Shown in pieces: positions 17,091 through 25,583 of a DNA stretch of 64,000 nucleotides; position 1 is the first letter of the stretch; every line of letters starts with the position of its first letter. Source of the DNA: Caballeronia fortuita (GTDB taxonomy: Bacteria; Pseudomonadota; Gammaproteobacteria; Burkholderiales; Burkholderiaceae); NCBI RefSeq assembly GCF_001544835.2, contig NZ_FCNX02000002.1, forward strand, positions 62,001 through 126,000, given 5' to 3'. The position numbers were made by a program, and so were the translations under genes. The notes under the pieces were generated by a model. That model was not told the origin of the DNA and searched no databases. It saw only the letters and a list, made by a program, of their open reading frames with translations.

Positions 17091-17990
17091 TTACGCCGAT
17101 ACCTGACCAAACTTGAGCACCATCGCTCTGAAGCGCGCCGCTGCGGGCGTCTGTGTCTGTGGGCGCGTGACGAGATGCAAGGGCGCACGAAACGCATCGT
17201 CGCCGGCGACGCGGCAGTAGCGCACGCTTTCCTGTCGATACCGCTGCATCGACGCCGGCACCAGCGTCACACCGCCGCCCGCCGCAACGAGATTGATGGC
17301 CGTCACCATGCGCGGTACTTCGTCGACAACACGCGGCGTGAAGCCGCGCGCCTCGCACGCGCGGATGAAGTCCGCGTACATGCCCGGCGCACCCGGCCTG
17401 CGCACGAAGATGAACGGCTCGCCGGCAAGCGCATCGAGCGCAACCGCGCGCGTGCCGATCAATGCATGGCCGAGCGGCAGCACCAGTCGCATGCGTTCCT
17501 GCGCCAGCAATTCGAAGCGCAACTCGACGGGTGTTTCGATGGGCTTGCGCAAGATCGCCACGTCGATCTCGCCATTCGACATCATCTCGATGATCTCCGC
17601 CGCGTTGATCTCGCTCAGTTCGACAGAGATGCCCGGATGCGTCTCACGAAACCCGCGGATCGCCGTGGTCGCGAGCGGATGAAACGCCGCCGAGCTCGTC
17701 AGCGCGATGCGCACGCGCCCGACTTCGCCCATCGACACACGCCGCGCATGTGCGACGCCCTGCTCCAGCGTGCGCAACGCCGCGCGTGCATGTTCGGCGA
17801 ACGCTTCGCCGGGCGCGGTCAGCTCGACGCCACGCGGCTGACGCAGAAAGAGCGCGAAGCCCAATTCCTGCTCCAGTTCCTGGATCTGCTGCGAGAGCGG
17901 CGGTTGCTGCATGTGCAATCGCGCGGCCGCGCGCGTGAACTGCCGCTCTTCCGCCACGGCGAGGAAGTAACGCAAATGGCGCAATTCCAT
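17091..17990 (-). CDS. LysR-family transcriptional regulator (CbnR/CatR-like group)
   Basis: A 299-residue LysR regulator that begins MELRHLRYFLAVAEERQFTR, typical of the CatR/CbnR/BenM branch. The helix-turn-helix region is AARLHMQQPPLSQQI, and the effector domain follows from residue ~90. It lies between the importer operon (same strand, downstream) and a divergent MHS transporter. It could control either or both, and the operator-like repeats at 18008-18038 sit in its promoter region. Confidence 0.93.
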   Translation of the reverse strand: MELRHLRYFLAVAEERQFTRAAARLHMQQPPLSQQIQELEQELGFALFLRQPRGVELTAPGEAFAEHARAALRTLEQGVAHARRVSMGEVGRVRIALTSSAAFHPLATTAIRGFRETHPGISVELSEINAAEIIEMMSNGEIDVAILRKPIETPVELRFELLAQERMRLVLPLGHALIGTRAVALDALAGEPFIFVRRPGAPGMYADFIRACEARGFTPRVVDEVPRMVTAINLVAAGGGVTLVPASMQRYRQESVRYCRVAGDDAFRAPLHLVTRPQTQTPAAARFRAMVLKFGQVSA

Positions 17991-18007
17991 CGTGTTTTCC
18001 TTTTGGT

Positions 18008-18038
18008 ATATCCGATGAATATGGCAACGTCATCCGAT
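18008..18038. promoter_or_regulatory. LysR-type operator-like repeats in divergent promoter
   Basis: In the 115-base gap between the LysR gene and the divergent transporter there is a near-palindrome ATATCCGATGAATAT (18008-18022) that fits the T-N11-A LysR pattern. A second ATCCGAT at 18032-18038 lies 22 bases from the first, two helical turns, on the same face. This spacing suits the recognition and activation sites of a LysR tetramer. It is judged by eye only. Confidence 0.5.
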
Positions 18039-18105
18039 ATGTATTTTACATTTGGCGCGACGCTTCTTAAGCTGGGTTCACACGAAGAAAGATCGAAGGA
18101 GACGT

Positions 18106-19461
18106 ATGCAATCCGTGCTGAACACGGGCGCGCCGCTTGCCGCCGCCCCGCCGCTGTCGAACTCGCAGGTGCGCCGCGCGGTGCTGGCGTCGGTCATCGG
18201 CAACGGGCTCGAATGGTTCGACTTTCTGATCTACGGCTACTTCGCGAAAACCATCGCGCATGTGTTCTTCCCGGTAGATAACAACTTCCTGTCGATCACG
18301 CTGACGCTCGCGACGTTCGCAATCGGCTTCGTCGTGCGGCCGCTGGGCGGCATCGCGATCGGCGCGTGGGCCGATCGGCACGGACGGCGCAAGACGCTCT
18401 CGATGCTGATTCTGCTGATGGCCGTTAGCACATTGCTCATGGGTCTCACGCCGGGTTACGCGAGCATCGGCGTTGCTGCGCCCTTGCTGGTGCTCTTCGC
18501 ACGCGTGCTGCAAGGCTTGTCGGTCGGCGGTGAATTCGCGACCGCCGCCGCGATGCTTACCGAATATGCCCCGCCCGGCCGCAAGATGTTCTTCGGCAGT
18601 TTTCAGATGACATCGCAAGCGGTCGCGCTGCTGCTGTCGTCGTCGTGCGGCTATCTGCTGACGACGAATCTCTCCAGCGACGCGTTGACCTCGTGGGGCT
18701 GGCGCGTGCCGTTTCTGCTCGGCGCGCTCGTCGGCCCGGTCGGCTTCTATATCCGCCACAAGGTCTCCGAATCGCCGGAATTCGTGCAATTGCGCCAGCA
18801 ACTCGGGCACGCGCCGCGTCAGTCGTTGCGCGCCTTCTTTCGTGAACGCGGCGATGCGGCGCTGTGCGCGATGGGCGTCATCATCGTCGGCACGGCGACC
18901 AACTACCTGTGGCATTCGTATATGCCGCTGTATGTCGAACGGCAGTTGCATCTGCCGCTGAAGAACGCACTGCTCGGCACGGCCATTTCAGGTTTGATCG
19001 GCATCATTGGCTATCCGCTAGCGGGCAGGCTCGCGGATCGCTTCGGCGCGTATCGGCTCTTCTTTCCGATCACCATCGTGTGGATCTGCGCGGCGTGGCC
19101 GTTGTTCTCCTGGGTGCTCGCCGCGCCGACGCCCGAGCGCGTGTTCGCCGCGCAGATGATCGCCACCGTCGTGTTGAGTCTGATGTCGGGCGCGCACCCC
19201 GGCATGTTGACGCAACTGTTCCCGACCGCGACGCGTTCGATGGGCGTCGCGCTCTCGTACAACATCGCCGTGACCCTGTTCGGCGGCCTCGCGCCGCTGA
19301 CGGTTTCGACGTTGATCGGCGTGTCTGGATCGCGCATGGTGCCTGCTTGGTATCTGATGTTCGCGGGCATCGTGTCGCTGCTGCTCGTGGGACTGAGCGC
19401 ATCGGGACGGCGGTTGTGCCGCGAGCCGAATCTGTGGCCGAAGGACGGCGCGCATTCATGA
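18106..19461 (+). CDS. MFS transporter, metabolite:H+ symporter (MHS) family
   Basis: A 451-residue major facilitator of the MHS branch, which includes ProP, citrate and alpha-ketoglutarate permeases. Diagnostic are NGLEWFDFLIYGYFA in helix 1, RPLGGIAIGAWADRHGRRK around the loop 2-3 motif and RVLQGLSVGGEFATA. GAAGGAGACGT sets the start at 18106. It is divergent from the LysR gene and overlaps the following hydrolase gene by ATGA, so transporter and hydrolase are one transcription unit. It probably imports a carboxylate or ester that the hydrolase handles. Confidence 0.93.
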   Translation: MQSVLNTGAPLAAAPPLSNSQVRRAVLASVIGNGLEWFDFLIYGYFAKTIAHVFFPVDNNFLSITLTLATFAIGFVVRPLGGIAIGAWADRHGRRKTLSMLILLMAVSTLLMGLTPGYASIGVAAPLLVLFARVLQGLSVGGEFATAAAMLTEYAPPGRKMFFGSFQMTSQAVALLLSSSCGYLLTTNLSSDALTSWGWRVPFLLGALVGPVGFYIRHKVSESPEFVQLRQQLGHAPRQSLRAFFRERGDAALCAMGVIIVGTATNYLWHSYMPLYVERQLHLPLKNALLGTAISGLIGIIGYPLAGRLADRFGAYRLFFPITIVWICAAWPLFSWVLAAPTPERVFAAQMIATVVLSLMSGAHPGMLTQLFPTATRSMGVALSYNIAVTLFGGLAPLTVSTLIGVSGSRMVPAWYLMFAGIVSLLLVGLSASGRRLCREPNLWPKDGAHS

Positions 19462-20456
19462 CGATGCCCGTGAACGAAGCGCGAGCGCGCAACGAAGCGC
19501 CGGTGCGCGCGGTCGGCGCTGCGCGCTTTCGCATCTCGACGCCGCGAGGCAACGGCAGCGTGCCGGTGTTCTTCGGCGGCGCATCGGATATGTTGTTGGT
19601 CGAGCGCGTCGTCATCATGTTGCACGGTCGTTTGCGCGATGCCGATGCGTATCTGCGCACGGTCGAACGCGCGCTGGATGCATCGTCCGTGGCGCGCGAA
19701 ACGACGCTGCTCGTTGCGCCGCAATTTCTCGCGACCGCCGATGTCGAGCATCACGCGCTCGATGCCGACACGCTGCATTGGGAATGGACCGCATGGATGG
19801 GCGGACTCGATGCGCCCGGTCCGTGCGCGCTGAGTTCGTTCGATGTGCTCGACGCATTGATCGCGCACTACGCGGATCACGCGCGCTATCCGGCGATGCG
19901 CGACATCGTGATCGCGGGACATTCGGGCGGCGCGCAGGTGGCGCATCGCTATGCAATCGTCGGGCGCGCATCGAGCGGTGCGGCGAGGCTGCGTCATGTG
20001 ATTGCGAATCCATCGTCGTATGTGTATTTCGATGCATCGCGGCCCTATCCGGCGAGCCTTCCATGCGACGACGTCAACGACTGGAAATACGGCCTTGGCC
20101 GCTTGCCGCGCTACGCACGCGACGACGCGCACACGCGCGATCTCGAAGCGCATTACGCGCGCAGCGACGTGACGTATTTGCTGGGCGAACGCGATTGCGA
20201 TCCGCTGCATCCGGCGCTGGATCGCACGTGCGCGGCGAATGCACAGGGTCCGCATCGGCTGGCGCGGGGCCGGGCGTATTACGCGTACCTGCGGGCGCGG
20301 CATCCTCGGTTGATGCATCGCTATCACGAAGTGCCGGACGCGGGTCATAGCGGCGAAGCGATGTTCGTATCGGATGCAGGCATACGCGCGCTCTTCGGCG
20401 ATGATGCGCGCCTCGTGCGATCCGTCGCCGGCGATGCGGGCGGCGCGAGCGAATAA
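19458..20456 (+). CDS. alpha/beta-hydrolase-fold protein
   Basis: A 332-residue protein with serine-hydrolase features: a beta strand leading into VIMLHGRLRDA, the nucleophile elbow IAGHSGGAQVAHRYA and a late histidine in VPDAGHSGEA. A short Asp-containing loop, ERDCDPLHP, could supply the acid. There is no signal peptide. It begins within the stop codon of the MHS transporter gene (ATGA), which fixes the start and ties it to uptake of the transported compound. I do not recognise a named family; esterase or lactonase activity is plausible. Confidence 0.8.
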   Translation: MTMPVNEARARNEAPVRAVGAARFRISTPRGNGSVPVFFGGASDMLLVERVVIMLHGRLRDADAYLRTVERALDASSVARETTLLVAPQFLATADVEHHALDADTLHWEWTAWMGGLDAPGPCALSSFDVLDALIAHYADHARYPAMRDIVIAGHSGGAQVAHRYAIVGRASSGAARLRHVIANPSSYVYFDASRPYPASLPCDDVNDWKYGLGRLPRYARDDAHTRDLEAHYARSDVTYLLGERDCDPLHPALDRTCAANAQGPHRLARGRAYYAYLRARHPRLMHRYHEVPDAGHSGEAMFVSDAGIRALFGDDARLVRSVAGDAGGASE

Positions 20457-20512
20457 GAGCAGCACTTTCAACCGGCCCGGGCGTTCGATCCGTGCCGTCA
20501 CAGGAGACGATG

Positions 20513-22192
20513 ATGAACAGAACCTCGGGGCGCACGCTCGCCCTCGGTGCGCTATGCGCAGCGCTTTCGATGACGATCGCCGGATGCGGCGGCGATACCG
20601 GCGGCTCGCCTGCAGCAGTCGCAAACGTGCAGACGCAAACGCAAACATCATCGCAACAATGCGCCGCGCTCGCGGGCATGGCGATTCCGGCGTCATCCAT
20701 CGGCGCGCCGACGAGCGGTGCGAAGATCACGACCGCGACGCTCGTCGAAACGAGCGGCGAGTATTGCCAGGTGAACGGCGCCATTGCACCCGTCGATCCG
20801 GCAGCGCCCGTCATCAACTTCCAGGTGAACCTGCCGACCAACTGGAACCACAAGTCGCTGCACTATGGCGGCGGCGGTTTCGATGGCACGCTCATCACGG
20901 GCGTCGCCGCGCTCGACATGGCGCCCACCGGCACGCCAACGCCGCTCGCATCCGGCTACGTTACGTTCGGCGACGATTCGGGGCATCAGAGTTCGAGCAT
21001 CACGAATGGCTCCTTCGCGGCCAACGACGAGGCGCTCGCCAACTACGGCGGCCTGAGCCTGAAGAAGACGCACGATGTTGCGATGCTGCTCATCGAGAAG
21101 CGCTACGCGCAGATGCCCGCGAAGCGTTACTTCTTCGGCAGCTCGACGGGCGGCCGCGACGGTCTCACAGAAATTCAGCGCTGGCCCGGCGATTACGATG
21201 GCATCGTCGTGAATCGGCCCGCGCTCAATTACACGGGCTTGCGTCTGTCGAACGTCGTGTTGGGACGCGCGCTCTATTTGCGCAACGGCGCGGGCTGGCT
21301 CGACGTCGCCAAGACCGAACTGCTGCAGAACGCCGTGATGAAGGAATGCGATACGCTCGACGGCGTGGCCGACGGCATCATCTCCAACGTCGATGCCTGC
21401 AAGCTGCACGCGCTCAAAGTGCTCGCGTCGGTGCGTTGTCCGGGCGGCAAGGATGCGGGCGATAGTTGTCTCTCCGATCCGCAACTCGCGACCGTCGTCA
21501 CGATCGCTTCTCCGCTGCTGCTGCCTTATCCGCTCGCCAACGGCGTGCATCGCTATGCGGGCTACAACATTCTCGCCGGCTCGGTGTTTGCGGGACCGTT
21601 CACGACGCGCGATTTCGGTGAGTCGAAAACGCCGTCGAATCCCGCCAGCAAAAACGACGCGAATCAATGGGTGACGGGCGATCAATGGGTCAAGTTCTTC
21701 GTCACACGCGTGCCGACATTCGATTCGCTGACCTTCGATCCGTACGATCCGGGCGCATACCGATCGCGCGTGCAGACCGTTTCGGCGCTGAGCGATGCAA
21801 CGAACACGGACCTCGGCGCGTTCGCGGCGAGGGGCGGCAAGATCATCATCACACATGGCCTCGCCGATGAAATCGTCAGCACGGATTCGAGCACGGACTA
21901 CTACAACGGACTGGTCGGGCGATACGGACGCCGCAAGGTCGACGACTTCGTGCGCTTCTATCTGATGCCCGGGGTCGGGCATGGAACGGGGCCGTTCCAT
22001 CCGGCAATCGATTCGCTGTCCGCGCTCGATCGCTGGGTCGAATCGGGTACTGCGCCCGAGAACTTGCAGATGAGCGACCTCAACACGGCAACGCTCGGAC
22101 GCACCCGGCCGCTGTGCCGTTATCCGGCGTGGCCGAAATTCGTCGGCGGCGATGTGAACGATGCGGCAAGTTTTGCGTGTGTCTATCGGTAG
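20513..22192 (+). CDS. tannase/feruloyl esterase family lipoprotein without the CS-D-HC cysteines
   Basis: A 559-residue exported protein of the tannase/FaeB family, which hydrolyses gallate, ferulate or related esters. An N-terminal signal ends in lipobox TIAGC (Cys25), so it is a likely lipoprotein. The nucleophile elbow is GSSTGGR (Ser211), the acid is in HGLADE (Asp452) and the base in GVGHGTG (His490). Characterised members carry a disulphide between cysteines directly beside the serine and histidine; here these positions are Ser210 and Gly491, both lost together. The calcium-loop-like CDTLDGVADG is kept. AGGAG precedes tandem ATGs at 20510 and 20513; I chose the second for spacing. It lies downstream of the hydrolase gene. 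Confidence 0.9.
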   Translation: MNRTSGRTLALGALCAALSMTIAGCGGDTGGSPAAVANVQTQTQTSSQQCAALAGMAIPASSIGAPTSGAKITTATLVETSGEYCQVNGAIAPVDPAAPVINFQVNLPTNWNHKSLHYGGGGFDGTLITGVAALDMAPTGTPTPLASGYVTFGDDSGHQSSSITNGSFAANDEALANYGGLSLKKTHDVAMLLIEKRYAQMPAKRYFFGSSTGGRDGLTEIQRWPGDYDGIVVNRPALNYTGLRLSNVVLGRALYLRNGAGWLDVAKTELLQNAVMKECDTLDGVADGIISNVDACKLHALKVLASVRCPGGKDAGDSCLSDPQLATVVTIASPLLLPYPLANGVHRYAGYNILAGSVFAGPFTTRDFGESKTPSNPASKNDANQWVTGDQWVKFFVTRVPTFDSLTFDPYDPGAYRSRVQTVSALSDATNTDLGAFAARGGKIIITHGLADEIVSTDSSTDYYNGLVGRYGRRKVDDFVRFYLMPGVGHGTGPFHPAIDSLSALDRWVESGTAPENLQMSDLNTATLGRTRPLCRYPAWPKFVGGDVNDAASFACVYR

Positions 22193-22223
22193 ACGCGGGG
22201 CGACGCCATCGTCCTGAAGAATA

Positions 22224-22244
22224 AGCGACGGCCACACCGTCGCT
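22224..22244 (+). terminator. terminator-like hairpin without U-tract
   Basis: An 8-base perfect stem AGCGACGG/CCGTCGCT with a 5-base loop, 31 bases after the tannase-family stop. No T-run follows, so it is at best a weak or Rho-assisted terminator. Confidence 0.4.
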
Positions 22245-22353
22245 GTCGTCGCGGGGGCGTCCGCCTGCATAAATCCTATTCCGGACAGCCCCTGAATCCT
22301 CGGAAAGTCAGCTTCTATACTGACACTCCATACTTTCACGAGGAGACGCAACG

Positions 22354-23163
22354 ATGTTGATGGACGCCAAGGACTCGATATACAGCCCGACACAGGACGA
22401 TCTGATCTTCCCGCAAGAACCGACGTTCTCGAGCTCCGCCGAGGAACGCCGCTATCGCAAGGAGCATCTCGCCGCCGCGTGCCGCATCTTCGCGCGACAT
22501 GGCTTCAGCTTCGGCTTCGGAGGCCATCTGACGGTGCGCGATCCCGAGCATCCGGAACTCTTCTGGACCAATCCGATGTGCGTGCCGTGGTCGCGCACGA
22601 AGACATCGCAACTCATACTCGTCGATCATGCGGGCACGGTGATCGAAGGCAAGTACGCGGTGAATCGCGCGGGCTACGTGCTGCATTCGGCGATTCACGC
22701 GGAGAATCCCGACATCATCGGCTCGTGCCACGCGCATACGGTCAACGGCGACGCGTGGGCCGCGATGGGCAAGCCGCTCGATTACGTGACGCAGGACGCG
22801 TGCATGTTCTACGGCAGCCATACCGTCGTGCGCGATGGCGCGGGCAAGGTGCCGGTCGCGAACGATTCGGGCAATCCGATCGCGCACGCCTTCAACGATC
22901 ACAAGGCGATCATCCATCAGAACCACGGGCTGCTGACGGCCAGCCGTCACAGTATCGACGATGCCGTGTGGACCTTTATCGCGCTGGATCATTGCTGCAA
23001 GATGCAGTTGCTGATGGACGCGACCGAATCGCGTCCGATCGAGATCGATCCGGAATTTGCGGAGTATTCGCACCGGCATCTGGGCAATTCGTTCATCAGC
23101 TGGCTGCACTTCCAGACCATGCTCTACGAAATCAACGAACAGGAGCCCGATTACCTGGACTGA
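22354..23163 (+). CDS. class II aldolase/adducin family protein
   Basis: A 269-residue class II aldolase-fold protein. Family members are zinc-dependent aldolases, epimerases or decarboxylases acting on sugar phosphates or hydroxy-acids. Zinc ligands are visible as the SCHAHTVNG pair and the later QNHGLLT histidine, and GFGGHLTVRDP resembles the glycine-rich phosphate or carboxylate loop. A GAGGAG site precedes the ATG, and a TATACT -10-like element lies at 22316-22321. It is followed by an MFS transporter of the anion:cation symporter type 99 bases on, suggesting uptake and cleavage of a hydroxy-acid. The substrate is not known. Confidence 0.9.
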   Translation: MLMDAKDSIYSPTQDDLIFPQEPTFSSSAEERRYRKEHLAAACRIFARHGFSFGFGGHLTVRDPEHPELFWTNPMCVPWSRTKTSQLILVDHAGTVIEGKYAVNRAGYVLHSAIHAENPDIIGSCHAHTVNGDAWAAMGKPLDYVTQDACMFYGSHTVVRDGAGKVPVANDSGNPIAHAFNDHKAIIHQNHGLLTASRHSIDDAVWTFIALDHCCKMQLLMDATESRPIEIDPEFAEYSHRHLGNSFISWLHFQTMLYEINEQEPDYLD

Positions 23164-23262
23164 TATACCGGAGTTCAGGGTCCGGCCGTGACATGCGCGG
23201 TATCGCAATCGATCCGCGCATGTTCAAGAGAGCGCTCAAGAATATCTATATTGGAGACACGC

Positions 23263-24567
23263 ATGGAAGCGCTATATGGCGAAGAAGCCGTCAGACAGAC
23301 GGACATGAGCCGCACTTACTACCGCGCCTACTGGCGACTGCTGCCGCTGTTGCTGGTCTGTTATCTCGTTGCCTATCTCGATCGCGTGAACGTAGGCTTC
23401 GCGAAGCTGCAGATGCTCGACGCATTGCATTTCGACGATGCGATCTACGGCCTTGGCTCGGGCATCTTCTTCGCGGGATACTTCTTCTTCGAGGTGCCGA
23501 GCAACCTCGTCATGCGCCGTGTCGGCGCGCGTAAGTGGATCGCCCGCATCATGCTGACGTGGGGCATCATCTCCGCCGCGATGATGTTCGTGCAGACGCC
23601 GATGCAGTTCTACGTCGCGCGCTTTCTGCTCGGCGCGGCCGAAGCCGGTTTCGCGCCCGCGATCATGTATCTGCTCACGCTCTGGTTTCCTGCGCGCTAT
23701 CGCGGCCGGGCGATGTCCATCTACGTGATGGGCGCGCCGCTCGCGTTCGTCATCGGCGGGCCGATCTCCGGCTACATCCTGCACGCGTTCTCCGGCAACA
23801 CGTATCTGGCCGCGTGGCAATGGCTCTTTCTGATCGAAGCGATTCCGGCTGTCGTGCTCGCGTTCGTCGTGCTTGCCTTTCTCGACGACAATCCCGCGCA
23901 TTCACGATGGATCACCGAGGACGAGCGCGCGAACGTGCTCGCCGAAATCCGCGCGGAGAACGCGGGCAAGATCGATCATCCGAGCGTGCGCGCGTTTCTC
24001 GCCAACCGCAAGCTGTGGTGGTTTTGCGCGATCTTCTTCTGCCTCATCATGGGCCTCTATGCGCTCGGCTTCTGGATGCCTTCGCTCATCAAGCGCAGCG
24101 GCGTGCTCGATCCGTTCTCCATCGGCCTGTATTCGGCGGTGCCGAACATCGTGGCGGCGATCGCGCTTTATCTGTCGAATCGCAGCGCCGATCGAACCGG
24201 CGGACGGCGCGTGCACTTCGCCCTCTTCATGCTGATCGGAGCAGTGGGACTTGCGACGAGCATGTGGCTTTCGGCGGGACCGATCGTGACGACGGTATGC
24301 CTGTCGGTCGCGGCGGCGGGCATCTACTCCTGCGTCGCGCTCTTCTGGGCGCTGCCGACGAGCCTCTTTGTCGGCGCATCGGTGGCGGCGGCACTCGCGT
24401 TCATCAACTCCGTCGGCAATATCGCGGGCTTCATCTCGCCCTATCTCGTCGGCCTGCTCAACGTGATGGTCGGTCACGCGGAAATCGGCATGTACGTGAT
24501 CTCCGCGTTTCTCGTGTTCGGCGCATTCATGACGATGCTTCTGCCGAAGACGCTCGACGACAAGTAA
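23263..24567 (+). CDS. MFS transporter, anion:cation symporter (ACS) family
   Basis: A 434-residue major facilitator of the ACS/phthalate-permease group. It has YLVAYLDRVNVGFAKLQM in helix 1, the GYFFFEVPSNLVMRRVGARK loop and RFLLGAAEAGFAPA in helix 4. The start at 23263 has GGAGA upstream; the frame is open earlier, but without a ribosome site. Family members carry sugar acids, tartrate, phthalate and similar anions. It pairs with the class II aldolase gene upstream and converges with a LysR gene across a strong shared hairpin. Confidence 0.93.
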   Translation: MEALYGEEAVRQTDMSRTYYRAYWRLLPLLLVCYLVAYLDRVNVGFAKLQMLDALHFDDAIYGLGSGIFFAGYFFFEVPSNLVMRRVGARKWIARIMLTWGIISAAMMFVQTPMQFYVARFLLGAAEAGFAPAIMYLLTLWFPARYRGRAMSIYVMGAPLAFVIGGPISGYILHAFSGNTYLAAWQWLFLIEAIPAVVLAFVVLAFLDDNPAHSRWITEDERANVLAEIRAENAGKIDHPSVRAFLANRKLWWFCAIFFCLIMGLYALGFWMPSLIKRSGVLDPFSIGLYSAVPNIVAAIALYLSNRSADRTGGRRVHFALFMLIGAVGLATSMWLSAGPIVTTVCLSVAAAGIYSCVALFWALPTSLFVGASVAAALAFINSVGNIAGFISPYLVGLLNVMVGHAEIGMYVISAFLVFGAFMTMLLPKTLDDK

Positions 24568-24574
24568 AGCAATC

Positions 24575-24604
24575 GCTCAGGCGGCCCAAGGCGGCCGCCT
24601 GAGC
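24575..24604. terminator. shared hairpin between convergent genes
   Basis: A perfect 12-base stem GCTCAGGCGGCC/GGCCGCCTGAGC with a 6-base loop. It starts 7 bases after the transporter stop and contains the stop codon of the LysR gene. No long T-run flanks it on either strand, but its stability suggests a bidirectional terminator. Confidence 0.65.
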
Positions 24605-25488
24605 CTTTCCGTGACGTGATCGATGAATGCCCGCACGCGCGGATGCAGCGACGAATCGCGCGGATACAGCGCATAGATCGCGGTTTCGTCGTTCGGCTGG
24701 AAGTCGGTCAGAAGCGGCACGAGCATGTTGCTGCGAATCGATGGAAGCACCATATGCTCGGCCATGCGCGTGATGCCGACGCCGGCGAGACACATATAGA
24801 CCGAACTCACGCCGCTGCTCGTCTGGAAGTTGCCGTTGATGAGCATCGACGTGCGCTCGCCGCCGACCACGAACGGCCAATGGTTCAGATGATCCATCGG
24901 CGGCTCCCACATCAGGCAGTTGTGGTCGACGAGATCGGCCGGCACCGAGGGCACGCCGTGCCGTGCGATATACGCAGGCGACGCGGTGACGACGCGTTGC
25001 AGATGACACAGCTTGCGGCTCACCAGATTCGAATCTTGCAGGCTTCCCATGCGGATGGCGACATCGAATCCTTCACCGATGACATCGGCGAGCGTATCCG
25101 ACAACGAAAGACGCACGCGCAAGCCTGGATAGCGCTCGAGAAAACCCGGAACGAGCGGCACGATCTGATCCATGCCGAATGAAGTCGCCACCGTCACGCG
25201 GATGCTGCCCGTCATGTGCTGACCCGCGCGCGCGAGCTGCGCTTCGCCGGTGTCGATGTCGTCGAGAATGCGCTTGCACAGCGCGAGATATTCGTTGCCT
25301 TCCTGCGTGACCTGAAGACTGCGCGTCGAACGCCTGAGCAGCGCGACGCCAAGGCGCTTTTCGAGCGCCGAAACCGCGCGGCTCACATACGGCTGCTGCA
25401 GATTGAGCATGAGCGCCGCGGCGGTAAAGCCGCCGGTTTCCGCGACGGCCTTGAAAATCCTCATCTCGACGAGGCGTTCGTCCTTCAT
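24577..25488 (-). CDS. LysR-family transcriptional regulator
   Basis: A 303-residue LysR regulator of the DmlR/AaeR-like group. The helix-turn-helix is AALMLNLQQPYVSRAVSALE and the substrate-binding domain runs from residue ~90 to the end. It converges on the aldolase-transporter pair, whose stop region it shares through a hairpin. It is downstream of the dehalogenase-like gene on the same strand with a 95-base gap. The most likely target is the aldolase-transporter unit, but this is inference. Confidence 0.93.
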   Translation of the reverse strand: MKDERLVEMRIFKAVAETGGFTAAALMLNLQQPYVSRAVSALEKRLGVALLRRSTRSLQVTQEGNEYLALCKRILDDIDTGEAQLARAGQHMTGSIRVTVATSFGMDQIVPLVPGFLERYPGLRVRLSLSDTLADVIGEGFDVAIRMGSLQDSNLVSRKLCHLQRVVTASPAYIARHGVPSVPADLVDHNCLMWEPPMDHLNHWPFVVGGERTSMLINGNFQTSSGVSSVYMCLAGVGITRMAEHMVLPSIRSNMLVPLLTDFQPNDETAIYALYPRDSSLHPRVRAFIDHVTERLRRPPWAA

Positions 25489-25583
25489 GTACGCAGTGCG
25501 CTATAAGCGATGATCAACCAGGCATCTTAGCCAGCGCCTGCGCGCTTCTATATCGGGAATTGCACGGATGATCGCTTGCAAAA

